The translations under genes were made by a program, and so were the position numbers. A stretch of DNA of 14,215 nucleotides, from the NCBI GenBank assembly GCA_035545895.1, contig DASZXJ010000068.1, positions 1 through 14,215 on the forward strand. The letters run 5' to 3'. This stretch comes from DASZXJ01 sp035545895 (GTDB lineage: Bacteria > Planctomycetota > Phycisphaerae > Tepidisphaerales > Tepidisphaeraceae). How positions within the stretch are numbered: the stretch's first letter is position 1; each line of letters begins with the position of its first letter. The notes below the pieces were generated by a model. That model worked only from the letters and a program-made list of their open reading frames with translations, was not told the DNA's origin and did not search any database. Below are positions 1 to 7,842 of the stretch, piece after piece.

Positions 1-1536
1 GGTGAGGTTGGAATCGGGATGGTTATCGTTGAACCGTTGGAGCACCCTGCTCAAATGCTCCGCCGAATCAGACCGCCACGCGTGATACAACATGTTGACC
101 AGATACCCGTGCTCGTAAGGCGTGTGGGCGGCCTGCTCCCACTGCCGCTGGTTTTGCGGAGACAAAACCTGCTGCAGCTTCAGATAGCACTCGCGCAGGT
201 TCGGTGGCAGCCACAACGAGGCGGACGTAAGGTGCTGATCAAAAGGCATCGTGCCGGTTTGATCGGTTGGCCAGGCGTAAATCGTCTCGGCCTGCCGCTC
301 GACTTCGTAATAGTTGGACAGCCCGTTCAAGACCAGAACGCCCGCCGGGTACAAGCTGATGTTGAGGTTCGTATTGTAGTCTGGCGATGGTTCGCCGCCG
401 TCAATGAAAAGTGAACGGCATTGCGACGCAAACGCCAGCCCCTGCAATTCGTTATTGCAAAGAAAATCGAGCCAGCTATGCAAATCGTCCAGCGAAAACA
501 GGGCGCCCGACAGCTCGCGCGACCAATGCCTTGCCTCGGACAGATCCTTTGCCTGCGCCGCCCGGTCGATTCGCCAGAGACAATAACTTGGCCAATCGTC
601 ATGATTGTCGAAGTTGGCGGGGAGAATATCCGGCGGCCAGGCAACGCTCGATCCGAGTTCCTGCGCGAGACGCTCGGCCGCGAGGAATTGTTCATGGATT
701 GAAACACGCGCGTCCCGATTTTGAGCCACCTCGTTTTCGAGGAATTTCTTCATGCGCGACTGTTGCCAGCGATAATCCTGAAGGGGGCTTTTAACCTCTC
801 CGCGATCGAAAAAGAGCAGGACGCTTTTCTTGGTGCCCGGCCCGCCGTCGAGGTCGCCCGGGTTGGCGGGAAGCGTTTCCTTCACGTCGCCGGTAAGCAG
901 GACCGCCACGCAACTGGGCCCGTTGGGATCGCGGCTGCCCAGCAAAACAGCGCGGCTGTCGTGAAGCGCTACCGGTAAATGGGTTGCCAGTTTCGCCAGC
1001 GGCAAAAGCGGCTCCTCGGCGGGCTTGTCAGCACTCCTCGCCAGCGCGACATGCGATGATCCATCGGTTCGGGCGGGCGACGATCCGGGCGACGATCGCT
1101 GAATCGCAATGCCAACACCCATCAGCACGATGGCTGCAACCAGTGAAACTCCGATGGCGCGGCGAACCAGTCCGAATATCGGAAAATCCCGGTTGTGCGA
1201 GCGCAAGTGCCCGACGACCAGCGCAAAAGACAGATAAACGCCAAACCGCATGCCGGCGTTCCACAGGTCAGCGACCGGAGTCGAGCGCGTTTCAAGTCGC
1301 ACGATGAGGCTGAGCAACGTTGCGCACGAGCAGATGAAGATCGCCATCCCGCTGCCCAGCCCCCATGCCGCCAGCGCGATGGCGATCAGATAAAACGGCA
1401 GCACTGAAACGCCGGGCCCGACAAAATAATCGAGCCAGCCTGTCGCGCCCGTCAGCGCAAGAGACAATGCAAGCACCGCCCACCATCGCGAAGATGTGGA
1501 ACGTTCACCATGTATCTGAGATGATTGCCTGGCCAT
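1..1536 (-). CDS. Membrane protein with sensor-like N-terminal domain, unknown function (3' end outside window)
   Basis: An uninterrupted minus-strand frame runs 512 codons from ATG at 1536 to the window edge without a stop, so the C-terminus is missing. Hydrophobic segments lie near residues 19-33, 44-59, 63-80 and 96-110, with a fifth near 125-145. The first four, with the stretches GWLDYFVGPGVSVLPFYL (33-50) and DLWNAGMRFGVYL (90-102), resemble the membrane domain often found ahead of GGDEF or histidine kinase modules; this is recalled resemblance, not a named match. Residues 146-512 are soluble and contain none of the kinase, GGDEF or phosphatase motifs I know. Tryptophan-rich stretches occur near 297-360 and 438-490. 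There is no good SD: GGAG lies only one base from the ATG, and an in-frame TTG at 1548 is an alternative start. It follows the ferritin-like gene by 206 bases and probably has its own promoter. Confidence is high that it is coding and low for function. Confidence 0.75.
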   Translation of the reverse strand, partial: MARQSSQIHGERSTSSRWWAVLALSLALTGATGWLDYFVGPGVSVLPFYLIAIALAAWGLGSGMAIFICSCATLLSLIVRLETRSTPVADLWNAGMRFGVYLSFALVVGHLRSHNRDFPIFGLVRRAIGVSLVAAIVLMGVGIAIQRSSPGSSPARTDGSSHVALARSADKPAEEPLLPLAKLATHLPVALHDSRAVLLGSRDPNGPSCVAVLLTGDVKETLPANPGDLDGGPGTKKSVLLFFDRGEVKSPLQDYRWQQSRMKKFLENEVAQNRDARVSIHEQFLAAERLAQELGSSVAWPPDILPANFDNHDDWPSYCLWRIDRAAQAKDLSEARHWSRELSGALFSLDDLHSWLDFLCNNELQGLAFASQCRSLFIDGGEPSPDYNTNLNISLYPAGVLVLNGLSNYYEVERQAETIYAWPTDQTGTMPFDQHLTSASLWLPPNLRECYLKLQQVLSPQNQRQWEQAAHTPYEHGYLVNMLYHAWRSDSAEHLSRVLQRFNDNHPDSNLT

Positions 1537-1638
1537 ACTCCATGCCAACCAATTCGCCGACGTTCATCGCGGCTGGATACCCACCGATTCCCAAGGCAGG
1601 CCGATGCCCCCTCACTGCGGAGTATAACGACAACATTC

Positions 1639-1652
1639 GCGCAACATTGCGC
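1639..1652. promoter_or_regulatory. Operator-like dyad upstream of the membrane protein gene
   Basis: The 14 bases gcgcaacattgcgc consist of 6-base arms (gcgcaa / ttgcgc) around a 2-base centre. The word caacatt occurs twice 11 bases apart here (1631-1637 and 1642-1648). A TATACT box on the minus strand, at 1620-1625, follows closely downstream. This would fit a regulator site over a promoter for the gene starting at 1536, but no clear -35 element is present and the assignment is a guess. Confidence 0.25.
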
Positions 1653-1742
1653 ACAAAATGTGGAATTTATTTATACGGCAGTCCAAATTTCCCGGTAGGG
1701 TTTAACGGGCAGACGGATAGGGATTTACCGTAAAGCCCGCGT

Positions 1743-2180
1743 TCAGCCGGCGGCGTGAAGAAGTGTCTTCAGGTTCCGCTCGTGTTCGGAAAGGTGCTTT
1801 TTCAGCAATTCAACCACTTCCGCGGGCCCGTTCTTAAGAGCGGTTAGCGCATTTTCATAGCGTTCGATCGCCACCTTCTGGGCCTCGATCAGCTTGGGCA
1901 TGAGAAACTTGATGGTAAGAAAGGCAAGATACTGTTCTTCAGATTGGATCGATCCGGGTTTGGGAATTCCCCCCATGCGGTCGATCATGTCGGCCAGGTC
2001 CAGAACCCGCTGCTGGCCGGCGATTACCATGTCGTTCAACGGCCGACGAATTTCGGCGGTGGCGCGGGAGAGGTACGGCGAGCCCTCTCCCATGAAACGG
2101 AAAATACTGTTTTCCTCCGCCTCCAGAAGCGCATTGAGCGTGTCGATCACAACTGCCGACGTGGATTTGGTTTCAACCAT
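1743..2180 (-). CDS. Ferritin-like four-helix protein
   Basis: A 145-residue soluble protein, predicted almost entirely helical. Acidic and His residues are spaced as in ferritin-like di-iron bundles: E20/E22/E23 in helix A, D61/D64 in helix B, E99 and E106 in helix C, and H129-x-x-E132-H133 in helix D. That pattern suggests iron binding or oxidation, or a stress-type ferritin-like role, but the exact family (bacterioferritin-like or a DUF-type) cannot be fixed by eye. No membrane segment or signal peptide is seen. The gene begins 33 bases after the nuoN stop on the same strand, so it could be the last gene of the complex I transcript. An SD (GGAGG, 10 bases before ATG) supports the start. 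A small hairpin overlaps that SD. A link to Fe-S supply or oxidative stress next to complex I is inference from position only. Confidence 0.7.
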   Translation of the reverse strand: MVETKSTSAVVIDTLNALLEAEENSIFRFMGEGSPYLSRATAEIRRPLNDMVIAGQQRVLDLADMIDRMGGIPKPGSIQSEEQYLAFLTIKFLMPKLIEAQKVAIERYENALTALKNGPAEVVELLKKHLSEHERNLKTLLHAAG

Positions 2181-2190
2181 CGATTCGCAA

Positions 2191-2207
2191 CCTCCGGCCG
2201 GGCCGGA
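2191..2207 (-). promoter_or_regulatory. SD-overlapping hairpin before the ferritin-like gene
   Basis: On the transcribed strand TCCGGC-CCG-GCCGGA forms a perfect 6-bp stem with a 3-base loop (2193-2207). Its 3' arm shares three bases with the GGAGG ribosome binding site (2191-2195). Folding would partly hide the SD, which could set the ferritin-like protein's expression apart from the nuo genes upstream. There is no U-tract, so it is not a simple intrinsic terminator. Confidence 0.35.
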
Positions 2208-2213
2208 AATCGG

Positions 2214-3785
2214 TTATTTTTCAACCGCGGAGGTCAGCCGCGTTTGCCCGCCCGCGGCCGACTGCATTTTTCCAAAAGTCGCCGTCAAGCGATTGAGCGG
2301 ACCATATCCGGCAAACATCACCACCAACATGACCGCGCACATCACCGCGATCGCCATGCCAAGCGGATTGGGGCTCAGTGACGGCTTGTCGCTGCTCTTG
2401 AGGTACATCACACGAATGACCCGCATGTAATAGTAAAGGCTGAAGACCGTGTTCAAGCCGATGACCGCAACCAGCGCCCACCACCAGCCGCCATTGGCGC
2501 CCAGCACGTACATCACGTTCAGCTTGGCGACAAATCCGGCAAACGGCGGCAAGCCGACCAGGCTGAACATGAACGTGGTCATGCACGCAGCCAGAATCGG
2601 ATTGCGGCGGAACATGCCTTCGTAGTCGTTGATGTTTTCACTGCCTGCTTCACGATAAATCAGCCCGGCCACCGTGAACGCGCCCAGGTTCATGAACATG
2701 TACACAGCCATGTACAGCAGGATGGCCTGTGTCGCGCCTTCAGCCAGAAATGCCGTGCTGGAATCGTGTTTCACGATTAACGAAAGAGCACACAGCATAT
2801 AACCCGCATGAGAGATCGAGCTATAGGCCAGCAATCGTTTGATATTGTCCTGCACAAACGCGGCTGTGTTGCCGACCGTCGCGGTGATCGCGCCCAGCAC
2901 GCCGACGACTGCCGCAATCGCGCCGAGCGAAACTCCGCCGGTGCTTCGGTATCCCATGCCTGCCGCAATCACGAGCAGCAATCGCAGCATCAGGATCAAT
3001 CCCGCGCCTTTGGAAGCCACCGATAGGAACGCGCTCACATCGATGCTCGCGCCTTCGAAGACATCCGGGCACCAGAAATGGAACGGAACGGCTGAAATCT
3101 TAAAGCCAAGTCCGATGATCAATCCAAAGACCGCGACCGACAGCAAGGCCGCGGAAGGCGTGCCGCCGGCAATGATCCGGGACGCCAGTTCATCCGCCTG
3201 GAGTGTGCCGTAGAGTCCGTACAGATACGAAAGGCCGTAGACCATCACCGAACTGGTGACCGCGCCGAACAGCACATATTTCAATGATGCTTCGGCGCCG
3301 ACCTTGTGGGTCTTGCGGAACCCCGCCAGCACATAGCTGGGCAGGGACGCCAGTTCCACGCACATGAAAACCATGAGCAGGTTGCTTGTACCGGCCATCA
3401 GGGACATGCCGAGCGTCGCACCGAGCAATAGCGTGAAAAATTCCGGGCCGTCTCCTTCGTGCATGGTCGCTGCGGTTGTGCTGAACCACATCAGCACGAT
3501 TCCCATCGAAAAGATCAGGAGCATGACCTTCCAGAGGGCCGACATCTGATCGGCAACCATCAATCCGCGAAAATGCGGGCCATAGCTGGTTTCATCGACG
3601 CCCACGACGATGGCCGCGATCAGGGCTGCGCCCATGCCCAGCAGTGCCACCAGCGCGCAGACAATATTGCTTCGACGCGCGAAGAACGGCGTCAGCAGCA
3701 CGGCCACGATCGCGGCAATCAGCCAAAGCTCCGGAGCAAACGCTCGCAGCTCGTTCCACGCGGGGATGAAGGGTTTGTCAATCAT
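2214..3785 (-). CDS. nuoN: NADH-quinone oxidoreductase subunit N
   Basis: A 523-residue, many-spanning inner-membrane protein, one of the three antiporter-like proton-pumping subunits of complex I. It carries the family's channel residues: E144 (MCVELASLPSYVLAGF), K229 (GLGFKISAVPFHFWCPD), K259 (SVASKGAG), K316 (DNIKRLLAYSSISHAGY) and K421 (GFVAKLNVMY), the last being the Lys that replaces the Glu found in NuoM. Length is slightly above the usual 480-500. The ATG at 3785 gives MIDKPFIPAWNELRAFAPEL, a sensible N-terminus. There is no SD, and the preceding 74-base spacer is a GC-rich hairpin ending only a few bases from the start. It is the last nuo gene of the cluster. Function is secure from the sequence; reliance on subunits encoded elsewhere is inference. 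Confidence 0.97.
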   Translation of the reverse strand: MIDKPFIPAWNELRAFAPELWLIAAIVAVLLTPFFARRSNIVCALVALLGMGAALIAAIVVGVDETSYGPHFRGLMVADQMSALWKVMLLIFSMGIVLMWFSTTAATMHEGDGPEFFTLLLGATLGMSLMAGTSNLLMVFMCVELASLPSYVLAGFRKTHKVGAEASLKYVLFGAVTSSVMVYGLSYLYGLYGTLQADELASRIIAGGTPSAALLSVAVFGLIIGLGFKISAVPFHFWCPDVFEGASIDVSAFLSVASKGAGLILMLRLLLVIAAGMGYRSTGGVSLGAIAAVVGVLGAITATVGNTAAFVQDNIKRLLAYSSISHAGYMLCALSLIVKHDSSTAFLAEGATQAILLYMAVYMFMNLGAFTVAGLIYREAGSENINDYEGMFRRNPILAACMTTFMFSLVGLPPFAGFVAKLNVMYVLGANGGWWWALVAVIGLNTVFSLYYYMRVIRVMYLKSSDKPSLSPNPLGMAIAVMCAVMLVVMFAGYGPLNRLTATFGKMQSAAGGQTRLTSAVEK

Positions 3786-3793
3786 AGCGGGCG

Positions 3794-3856
3794 GCAGGCA
3801 GCGGGCAGCAGGCAGTTGCAGGCTTGACTGCCTGCTGCCAGCCGCCTGCTGCCTGC
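3794..3856. repeat. Word-type hairpin in the nuoM-nuoN spacer
   Basis: The spacer of 74 bases (3786-3859) is built from the word GGCAGCA/GGCAG and its complement. The core arms 3804-3816 (ggcagcaggcagt) and 3827-3839 (actgcctgctgcc) match perfectly over 13 bp around a 10-base loop. An outer 8-bp pairing (3794-3801 with 3849-3856) extends it past an asymmetric internal loop. No U-tract follows, so it does not look like an intrinsic terminator. In the nuo mRNA the structure sits between the nuoM stop and the nuoN start and leaves no room for an SD. Confidence 0.85.
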
Positions 3857-3859
3857 TTC

Positions 3860-5476
3860 TTATCCAAACAACTTAAACATCGCCAAAACAGTCTGGTTCG
3901 TGAACGCGAAGACGAAAACCGTCGGCAGCACGCCCATGGCAATTGCCATGATTGCCAGCGGGGTCAGGATGCCGAGTTCGCGCCCATCGACTTCCGGGAA
4001 ACTCTTGTATTCGCTCTTTTCCGGGCCAAGGTAAACGCGCTGGATCGTCCAGAGCATATAGCCCGCGGTCAGCACCACACCAAAGCAGGCGACCACCGAC
4101 AATGCGTAAATCTGGTTGATCGTCGCAAATCCGCCTCGGATCAGAATAGAATCGGATTTCGCGGCCGCGAACGCGCCCAGAAGCACCATCACTTCACCGA
4201 CAAATCCACAAAGACCCGGCAAACCGAGATTGGCGAACATGCCCACCTGGGCCAAACCGGTATAGAGAGGCATCGTCGTCGCGATGCCGCCGAATCTGGC
4301 GATTTCGCGATGATGGGCCCGTTCGTAAATCACCCCGACAATGAAGAACAGCATCGCGCTGGTAATGCCGTGTGCGATCATCATAAACAGCGCCCCATTC
4401 ACCGAGGCCTGCGTCATCATGGCGGCGCCGAGCGTCACGAAACCCATGTGCGAAACCGATGAATAGGCAACGAGCTTCTTGAAATCCTTCTGACTCATGG
4501 CGCACAGTGCGCCGTAGATGATGCTCACCACGCCGATGATCGCAAAGAGCAGCCACATGTGCTTGGCGGCTTCAGGATAGAGTGGATAGGCGATCCGGAA
4601 AATTCCATAGCCGCCCATCTTCAAAAGAATCGCAGCCAGGATCATGCTGATGGGCGTGGGCGCTTCGACGTGCGCATCGGGCAACCACGTGTGCACCGGC
4701 ACGGCCGGCACTTTGATGAGGAAACCGAACATCAACAGGAAGAAGAAAAGAGAAGCCGTCTTGGGCGAGAACATTCCGCCGGCAATGGCATTCTGAAATT
4801 CCGGGCCTGCCAGCTTGATCAAGTCAAACGTGCCTGCAACCGGATTCGTCGCAGTCACCGGGAAGACTTGGCGGCTATAAAGATACGTTGCGATCAAAAC
4901 GATCAGCAATCCGATCGAACCAACCAGCGTATACAGGAAGAACTTGATGGCAGCATATTCCTTGCGCGGGCCGCCCCAGATGCCGATCAGGAAATACATC
5001 GGCAGCAGCGACACTTCGAAGAAGACGTAGAACAGGAAGAAATCCAGCGAAAGGAAAACGCCGAGAATGCCGGTTTCCAGGAACAGGAACAGGGCAAAAT
5101 AGCCCTTGGTCATTTTTTCGATGTTCCACGACGCGATGCAGCTCAGGAAACAGATGAACGTGCTGAGCAGAACAAGCGGGAACGACAATCCATCAATGCC
5201 GACCAGGTATTCGATGTTGAAGGCTTTGATCCACGATGCCCGCTGCACCATCTGCACGACGCCCGACCCGCCGCCGCTGAGATAACCGTAGCTGGCGCTG
5301 CCTGCGTTCCAGTCGAAGGTGACAAGCAAAAGCAGCGAGAAGAGGAACGTGATAAGCGTCGTGCCGACCGCGATCCAGCGAACAGCGTCGCGGCTCTTGG
5401 CAAAAAGCACCGCTATCGCGCCGACGGTCGGAAGAAAGATCAGGATCGTCAGTAGCCAATTATTCAGGAATTCCAT
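3860..5476 (-). CDS. nuoM: NADH-quinone oxidoreductase subunit M
   Basis: A 538-residue antiporter-like proton-pumping subunit of complex I in the cytoplasmic membrane. Family channel residues are present: E154 (VFFEVSLLPMYFLIG), K255 (FLIKVPAVPVHTWLPDAHVE), K330/K333/K334 (SQKDFKKLVAYSSVSHMGF) and E428 (GLCGFVGEVMVL). The start chosen is ATG 5476, giving MEFLNNWLLTILIFLPTVGA with the first helix immediately after. A longer in-frame start at 5506 would add ten residues encoded by the spacer hairpin and is unlikely. No good SD precedes the ATG (the upstream bases are GGGATAAGACCT). The gene lies between nuoL (77-base spacer) and nuoN (74-base spacer) on the same strand. Function is secure. Confidence 0.97.
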   Translation of the reverse strand: MEFLNNWLLTILIFLPTVGAIAVLFAKSRDAVRWIAVGTTLITFLFSLLLLVTFDWNAGSASYGYLSGGGSGVVQMVQRASWIKAFNIEYLVGIDGLSFPLVLLSTFICFLSCIASWNIEKMTKGYFALFLFLETGILGVFLSLDFFLFYVFFEVSLLPMYFLIGIWGGPRKEYAAIKFFLYTLVGSIGLLIVLIATYLYSRQVFPVTATNPVAGTFDLIKLAGPEFQNAIAGGMFSPKTASLFFFLLMFGFLIKVPAVPVHTWLPDAHVEAPTPISMILAAILLKMGGYGIFRIAYPLYPEAAKHMWLLFAIIGVVSIIYGALCAMSQKDFKKLVAYSSVSHMGFVTLGAAMMTQASVNGALFMMIAHGITSAMLFFIVGVIYERAHHREIARFGGIATTMPLYTGLAQVGMFANLGLPGLCGFVGEVMVLLGAFAAAKSDSILIRGGFATINQIYALSVVACFGVVLTAGYMLWTIQRVYLGPEKSEYKSFPEVDGRELGILTPLAIMAIAMGVLPTVFVFAFTNQTVLAMFKLFG

Positions 5477-5488
5477 AGGTCTTATCCC

Positions 5489-5546
5489 GTGACACGGACG
5501 TCTCACCCGTGCAAGCGTATCGGCACGGGCAAGACGCCCGTGTCAC
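5489..5546. repeat. 24-bp stem hairpin in the nuoL-nuoM spacer
   Basis: Arms 5489-5512 and 5523-5546 flank a 10-base loop (5513-5522) and match at 21 of 24 positions. Read on the nuo-transcribed strand, all three mismatches become G-U pairs, so the mRNA would form an unbroken 24-bp stem; in RNA from the opposite strand they would be C-A mismatches. The arms contain words of the type CACGGGC and GTGTCAC. No U-tract follows. It occupies most of the 77-base spacer and ends 12 bases before the nuoM start codon. Confidence 0.88.
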
Positions 5547-5553
5547 CGTTTCA

Positions 5554-7776
5554 TCATCTCGATAACACAACAACAATTGCGCCAGCCAGGCCGAGCGTCA
5601 CCGCGGCCATCAACACCGTCACATATAGTCGAATTCGTCCGGTTTGCGGCGTGCGGACCGCAGCGCCCAGTTCCTGCGACAGTGCCGCTACACCATTCAC
5701 CGCGCCATCCACCACATATTGGTCGCTCAGACCAGCCAGGAACGAAGTCTGTTTCACCAGCCAGCCGACCAGGTTGACGATCCCATCCACTATGTATTTG
5801 TCGAACACCGCAAAAAACTTGCTGAACCCCATGACGATTCCGACGAACACGCTCATGTACAGTTCATCGAAATACATCCGGCGATACAGCCACGTGTGAA
5901 TCCATCGAACGGGCGGAATGTTCATCAGTTTGTTGGCGATGGAGTATCCGTTCCAATACATCAGCACGCCAACGCCGATGGCGATCAACCACGCGAAACC
6001 ACCGGCCAGGGCGTGTTCCATTTTCTCGTGGCCTTCCTCCTGGAGTTTCTCGACCTGGCCGGGCACGGCAGCAGGCGCGGGCTCGGCTTCGGTGTTGCCG
6101 GTCTTTTCGACGGTTGTTTCGGGTTTCCAATATTTCGAGAACCCGACGAATTCCCCTTCCATGTGATCGATGCGCATCTGAGCTTTGCAGTAGATGTCAG
6201 CTTCGTTAATCGAAGCGACAAGGAACTGCCTCACAGGAATCAACCCGCCGGCCAGGATGCTCATCACCGCGAGCACCGCCAGCGGAATCCACATGATGGG
6301 CAGTTCGTGAGCATGGTCGTAAACGTGCTGGTTTCGAGGCTTGCCCCAGAACGTCAGCATCCAGCAGCGGGTCATATAGAAAGGCGTGACATACGCGATA
6401 ATCACGGGCATGAGGAACAGCAGCCAGTACCAGTGCGACTTGCCCGCTTCCTCGGCGGCAAAGCCGAAGCTGGCTGCGTGCGCCAGGATCATGTCCTTGC
6501 TGTAATACCCCGAGAAACCCACGCCCGCGATGCCGAACCCGGCAATCGCCAGCACGGCGATGGCGAAGGTCACGCCGGTCACCGGAATCTTGCGGATCAG
6601 CCCGCCATATTGCGGCATTTCCTGTTCATGATGAGCCGCATGAATCACGCTGCCGGAACCCAGGAACAGCAAGGCTTTGAAAAACGCGTGCGTGATCAGG
6701 TGAAACAACCCGCCAACCCACGACCCCACGCCCATCGCCAGGATCATGTAACCGAGCTGCGAGAGCGTGCTGTAGGCCAGCACCTTTTTAATATCGCTTT
6801 GCGCGATGGCGATCAGTGCAGCCATGGTAAGCGTGACGCAACCGGTAATCGCGATAAACAGTTTCGCATCAGGCGTGAGGACCGGAAAGATTCGCCCGAC
6901 GAGGTAAACGCCCGCAGCCACCATCGTCGCAGCATGGATCAGCGCGCTGACCGGTGTCGGACCTTCCATGGCATCGGGCAGCCAAACGTGCAACGGAAAC
7001 TGCGCGCTCTTGCCGACCGCACCAAAGAACAAACCAATGCCCATGATGGTGAGCAGCTTGGAGGTAAATGTCATGCCGGTGCCGAGCACGACGTCTCCCC
7101 CGCCGCCGGCTGCGCCCAGTTGAATCCACATGTCGGGCAATGTGACGTTGCCCAGGTGATAAAACAGAATTCCGAAACCAATGAGGAAACCAAAGTCGCC
7201 GACACGGTTGGTGACAAACGCCTTGATCGCGGCGTTGGATGCGCTCTTGCGTTCATACCAGAAACCGATCAGCAGATAAGAGCACAGACCGACCAGTTCC
7301 CAGAAAATGAATAGCTGAAGAACCGTGCCGCCCAGCAGCAGGCCGAGCATCGAAAAGCAGAACAGGCCGAGATAGGTGAAGAATCGTGGATATCGCTTGT
7401 CTTCGCTCATGTAGCCGATGCTGAAAATATGCACGAGCGTGGCGACCAGCGTCACCATGTTGAACATGACGATCGTGAGGCTATCGACAAACACGCCGAC
7501 ATCAAGATATCCCGGATGCTTTTGTCTCGGCCAGATGCCGACGGGAATCCATCCGAAAGTCATGTTGATGGGCGACTTTTCCATGCCCCATTCGGCCGCG
7601 CCGGGAATCCACAGGATCATGGCGATCAGACTGCAGACAAAACTCAGCGCGATTGCAGTCGTGCCCACGATGCCCGCCAGCGGCGTGCCCATCTTCTTGC
7701 CCAGAAAGACAAGAATGACAAACGATGCCAGCGGCAGCAGCGTCGCGATCGTCAGTAATAGTGCGGGAGCAGGCAT
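5554..7776 (-). CDS. nuoL: NADH-quinone oxidoreductase subunit L
   Basis: A 740-residue, longest antiporter-like subunit of complex I. NuoL is the distal proton pump, with a lateral amphipathic helix along the membrane arm. Channel residues are visible: E160 (FIFWELVGLCSYLLIGF), K256 (GAVGKSAQFPLHVWLPDAME), H281 (SALIHAATMVAAG), K330/K331 (SDIKKVLAYSTLSQLGYM), H363 and K367 (THAFFKALLF), and K427-D428 (YYSKDMIL). Length is above the usual 610-680 because of a charged Glu/Pro/Ala-rich linker around residues 548-590, before the C-terminal helices. Start ATG 7776 (MPAPALLLTIATLLPLASF) is preferred over an in-frame ATG at 7821, whose extra 15 codons are mostly hairpin sequence. There is no SD. 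A 72-base hairpin spacer separates it from nuoK. Confidence 0.96.
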   Translation of the reverse strand: MPAPALLLTIATLLPLASFVILVFLGKKMGTPLAGIVGTTAIALSFVCSLIAMILWIPGAAEWGMEKSPINMTFGWIPVGIWPRQKHPGYLDVGVFVDSLTIVMFNMVTLVATLVHIFSIGYMSEDKRYPRFFTYLGLFCFSMLGLLLGGTVLQLFIFWELVGLCSYLLIGFWYERKSASNAAIKAFVTNRVGDFGFLIGFGILFYHLGNVTLPDMWIQLGAAGGGGDVVLGTGMTFTSKLLTIMGIGLFFGAVGKSAQFPLHVWLPDAMEGPTPVSALIHAATMVAAGVYLVGRIFPVLTPDAKLFIAITGCVTLTMAALIAIAQSDIKKVLAYSTLSQLGYMILAMGVGSWVGGLFHLITHAFFKALLFLGSGSVIHAAHHEQEMPQYGGLIRKIPVTGVTFAIAVLAIAGFGIAGVGFSGYYSKDMILAHAASFGFAAEEAGKSHWYWLLFLMPVIIAYVTPFYMTRCWMLTFWGKPRNQHVYDHAHELPIMWIPLAVLAVMSILAGGLIPVRQFLVASINEADIYCKAQMRIDHMEGEFVGFSKYWKPETTVEKTGNTEAEPAPAAVPGQVEKLQEEGHEKMEHALAGGFAWLIAIGVGVLMYWNGYSIANKLMNIPPVRWIHTWLYRRMYFDELYMSVFVGIVMGFSKFFAVFDKYIVDGIVNLVGWLVKQTSFLAGLSDQYVVDGAVNGVAALSQELGAAVRTPQTGRIRLYVTVLMAAVTLGLAGAIVVVLSR

Positions 7777-7790
7777 ATCAAAAGTGGCGA

Positions 7791-7842
7791 GGGGCAAGGG
7801 ACAAGGGGCAAGCGAATTCACTTGCCCCTTGTCCCTTGCCGC
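7791..7842. repeat. 22-bp stem hairpin in the nuoK-nuoL spacer
   Basis: Arms 7791-7812 and 7821-7842 are complementary at 21 of 22 positions around an 8-base loop (cgaattca). Both arms are made of the repeated word GGGGCAAG/GGCAAGGG; one further copy (cttgcccc) lies just outside at 7842-7849 and runs into the nuoK stop codon. The only mismatch is C-C near the base of the stem in the mRNA. No U-tract follows. It fills most of the 72-base spacer ahead of nuoL, leaving no visible SD. Confidence 0.9.

Noticed and set aside
327..707. A 126-codon minus-strand frame within the first gene
   Set aside because: It overlaps, in another frame, the 512-codon frame that is open from 1536 to the window edge and carries the membrane domain.
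4559..5455. A 298-codon plus-strand open frame
   Set aside because: It is antisense to nuoM and has a composition expected of a reverse frame, with no family features.
5477..5506. Upstream start for nuoM at 5506
   Set aside because: The ten added residues are encoded mostly by the hairpin arm and do not look like a NuoM N-terminus; ATG 5476 gives a normal one.
5644..7314. A 556-codon plus-strand open frame
   Set aside because: It lies wholly antisense to nuoL, whose motifs are unmistakable. Its product is rich in Arg, His, Asp and Gln, typical of a mirror frame of a hydrophobic GC-rich gene.
7777..7821. Upstream start for nuoL at 7821
   Set aside because: The fifteen added residues come mainly from the word-repeat hairpin; ATG 7776 begins the first membrane helix as in the family.
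3794..7842. Spacer hairpins as Rho-independent terminators
   Set aside because: None is followed by a U-tract on the transcribed strand, and termination there would cut off essential complex I subunits.
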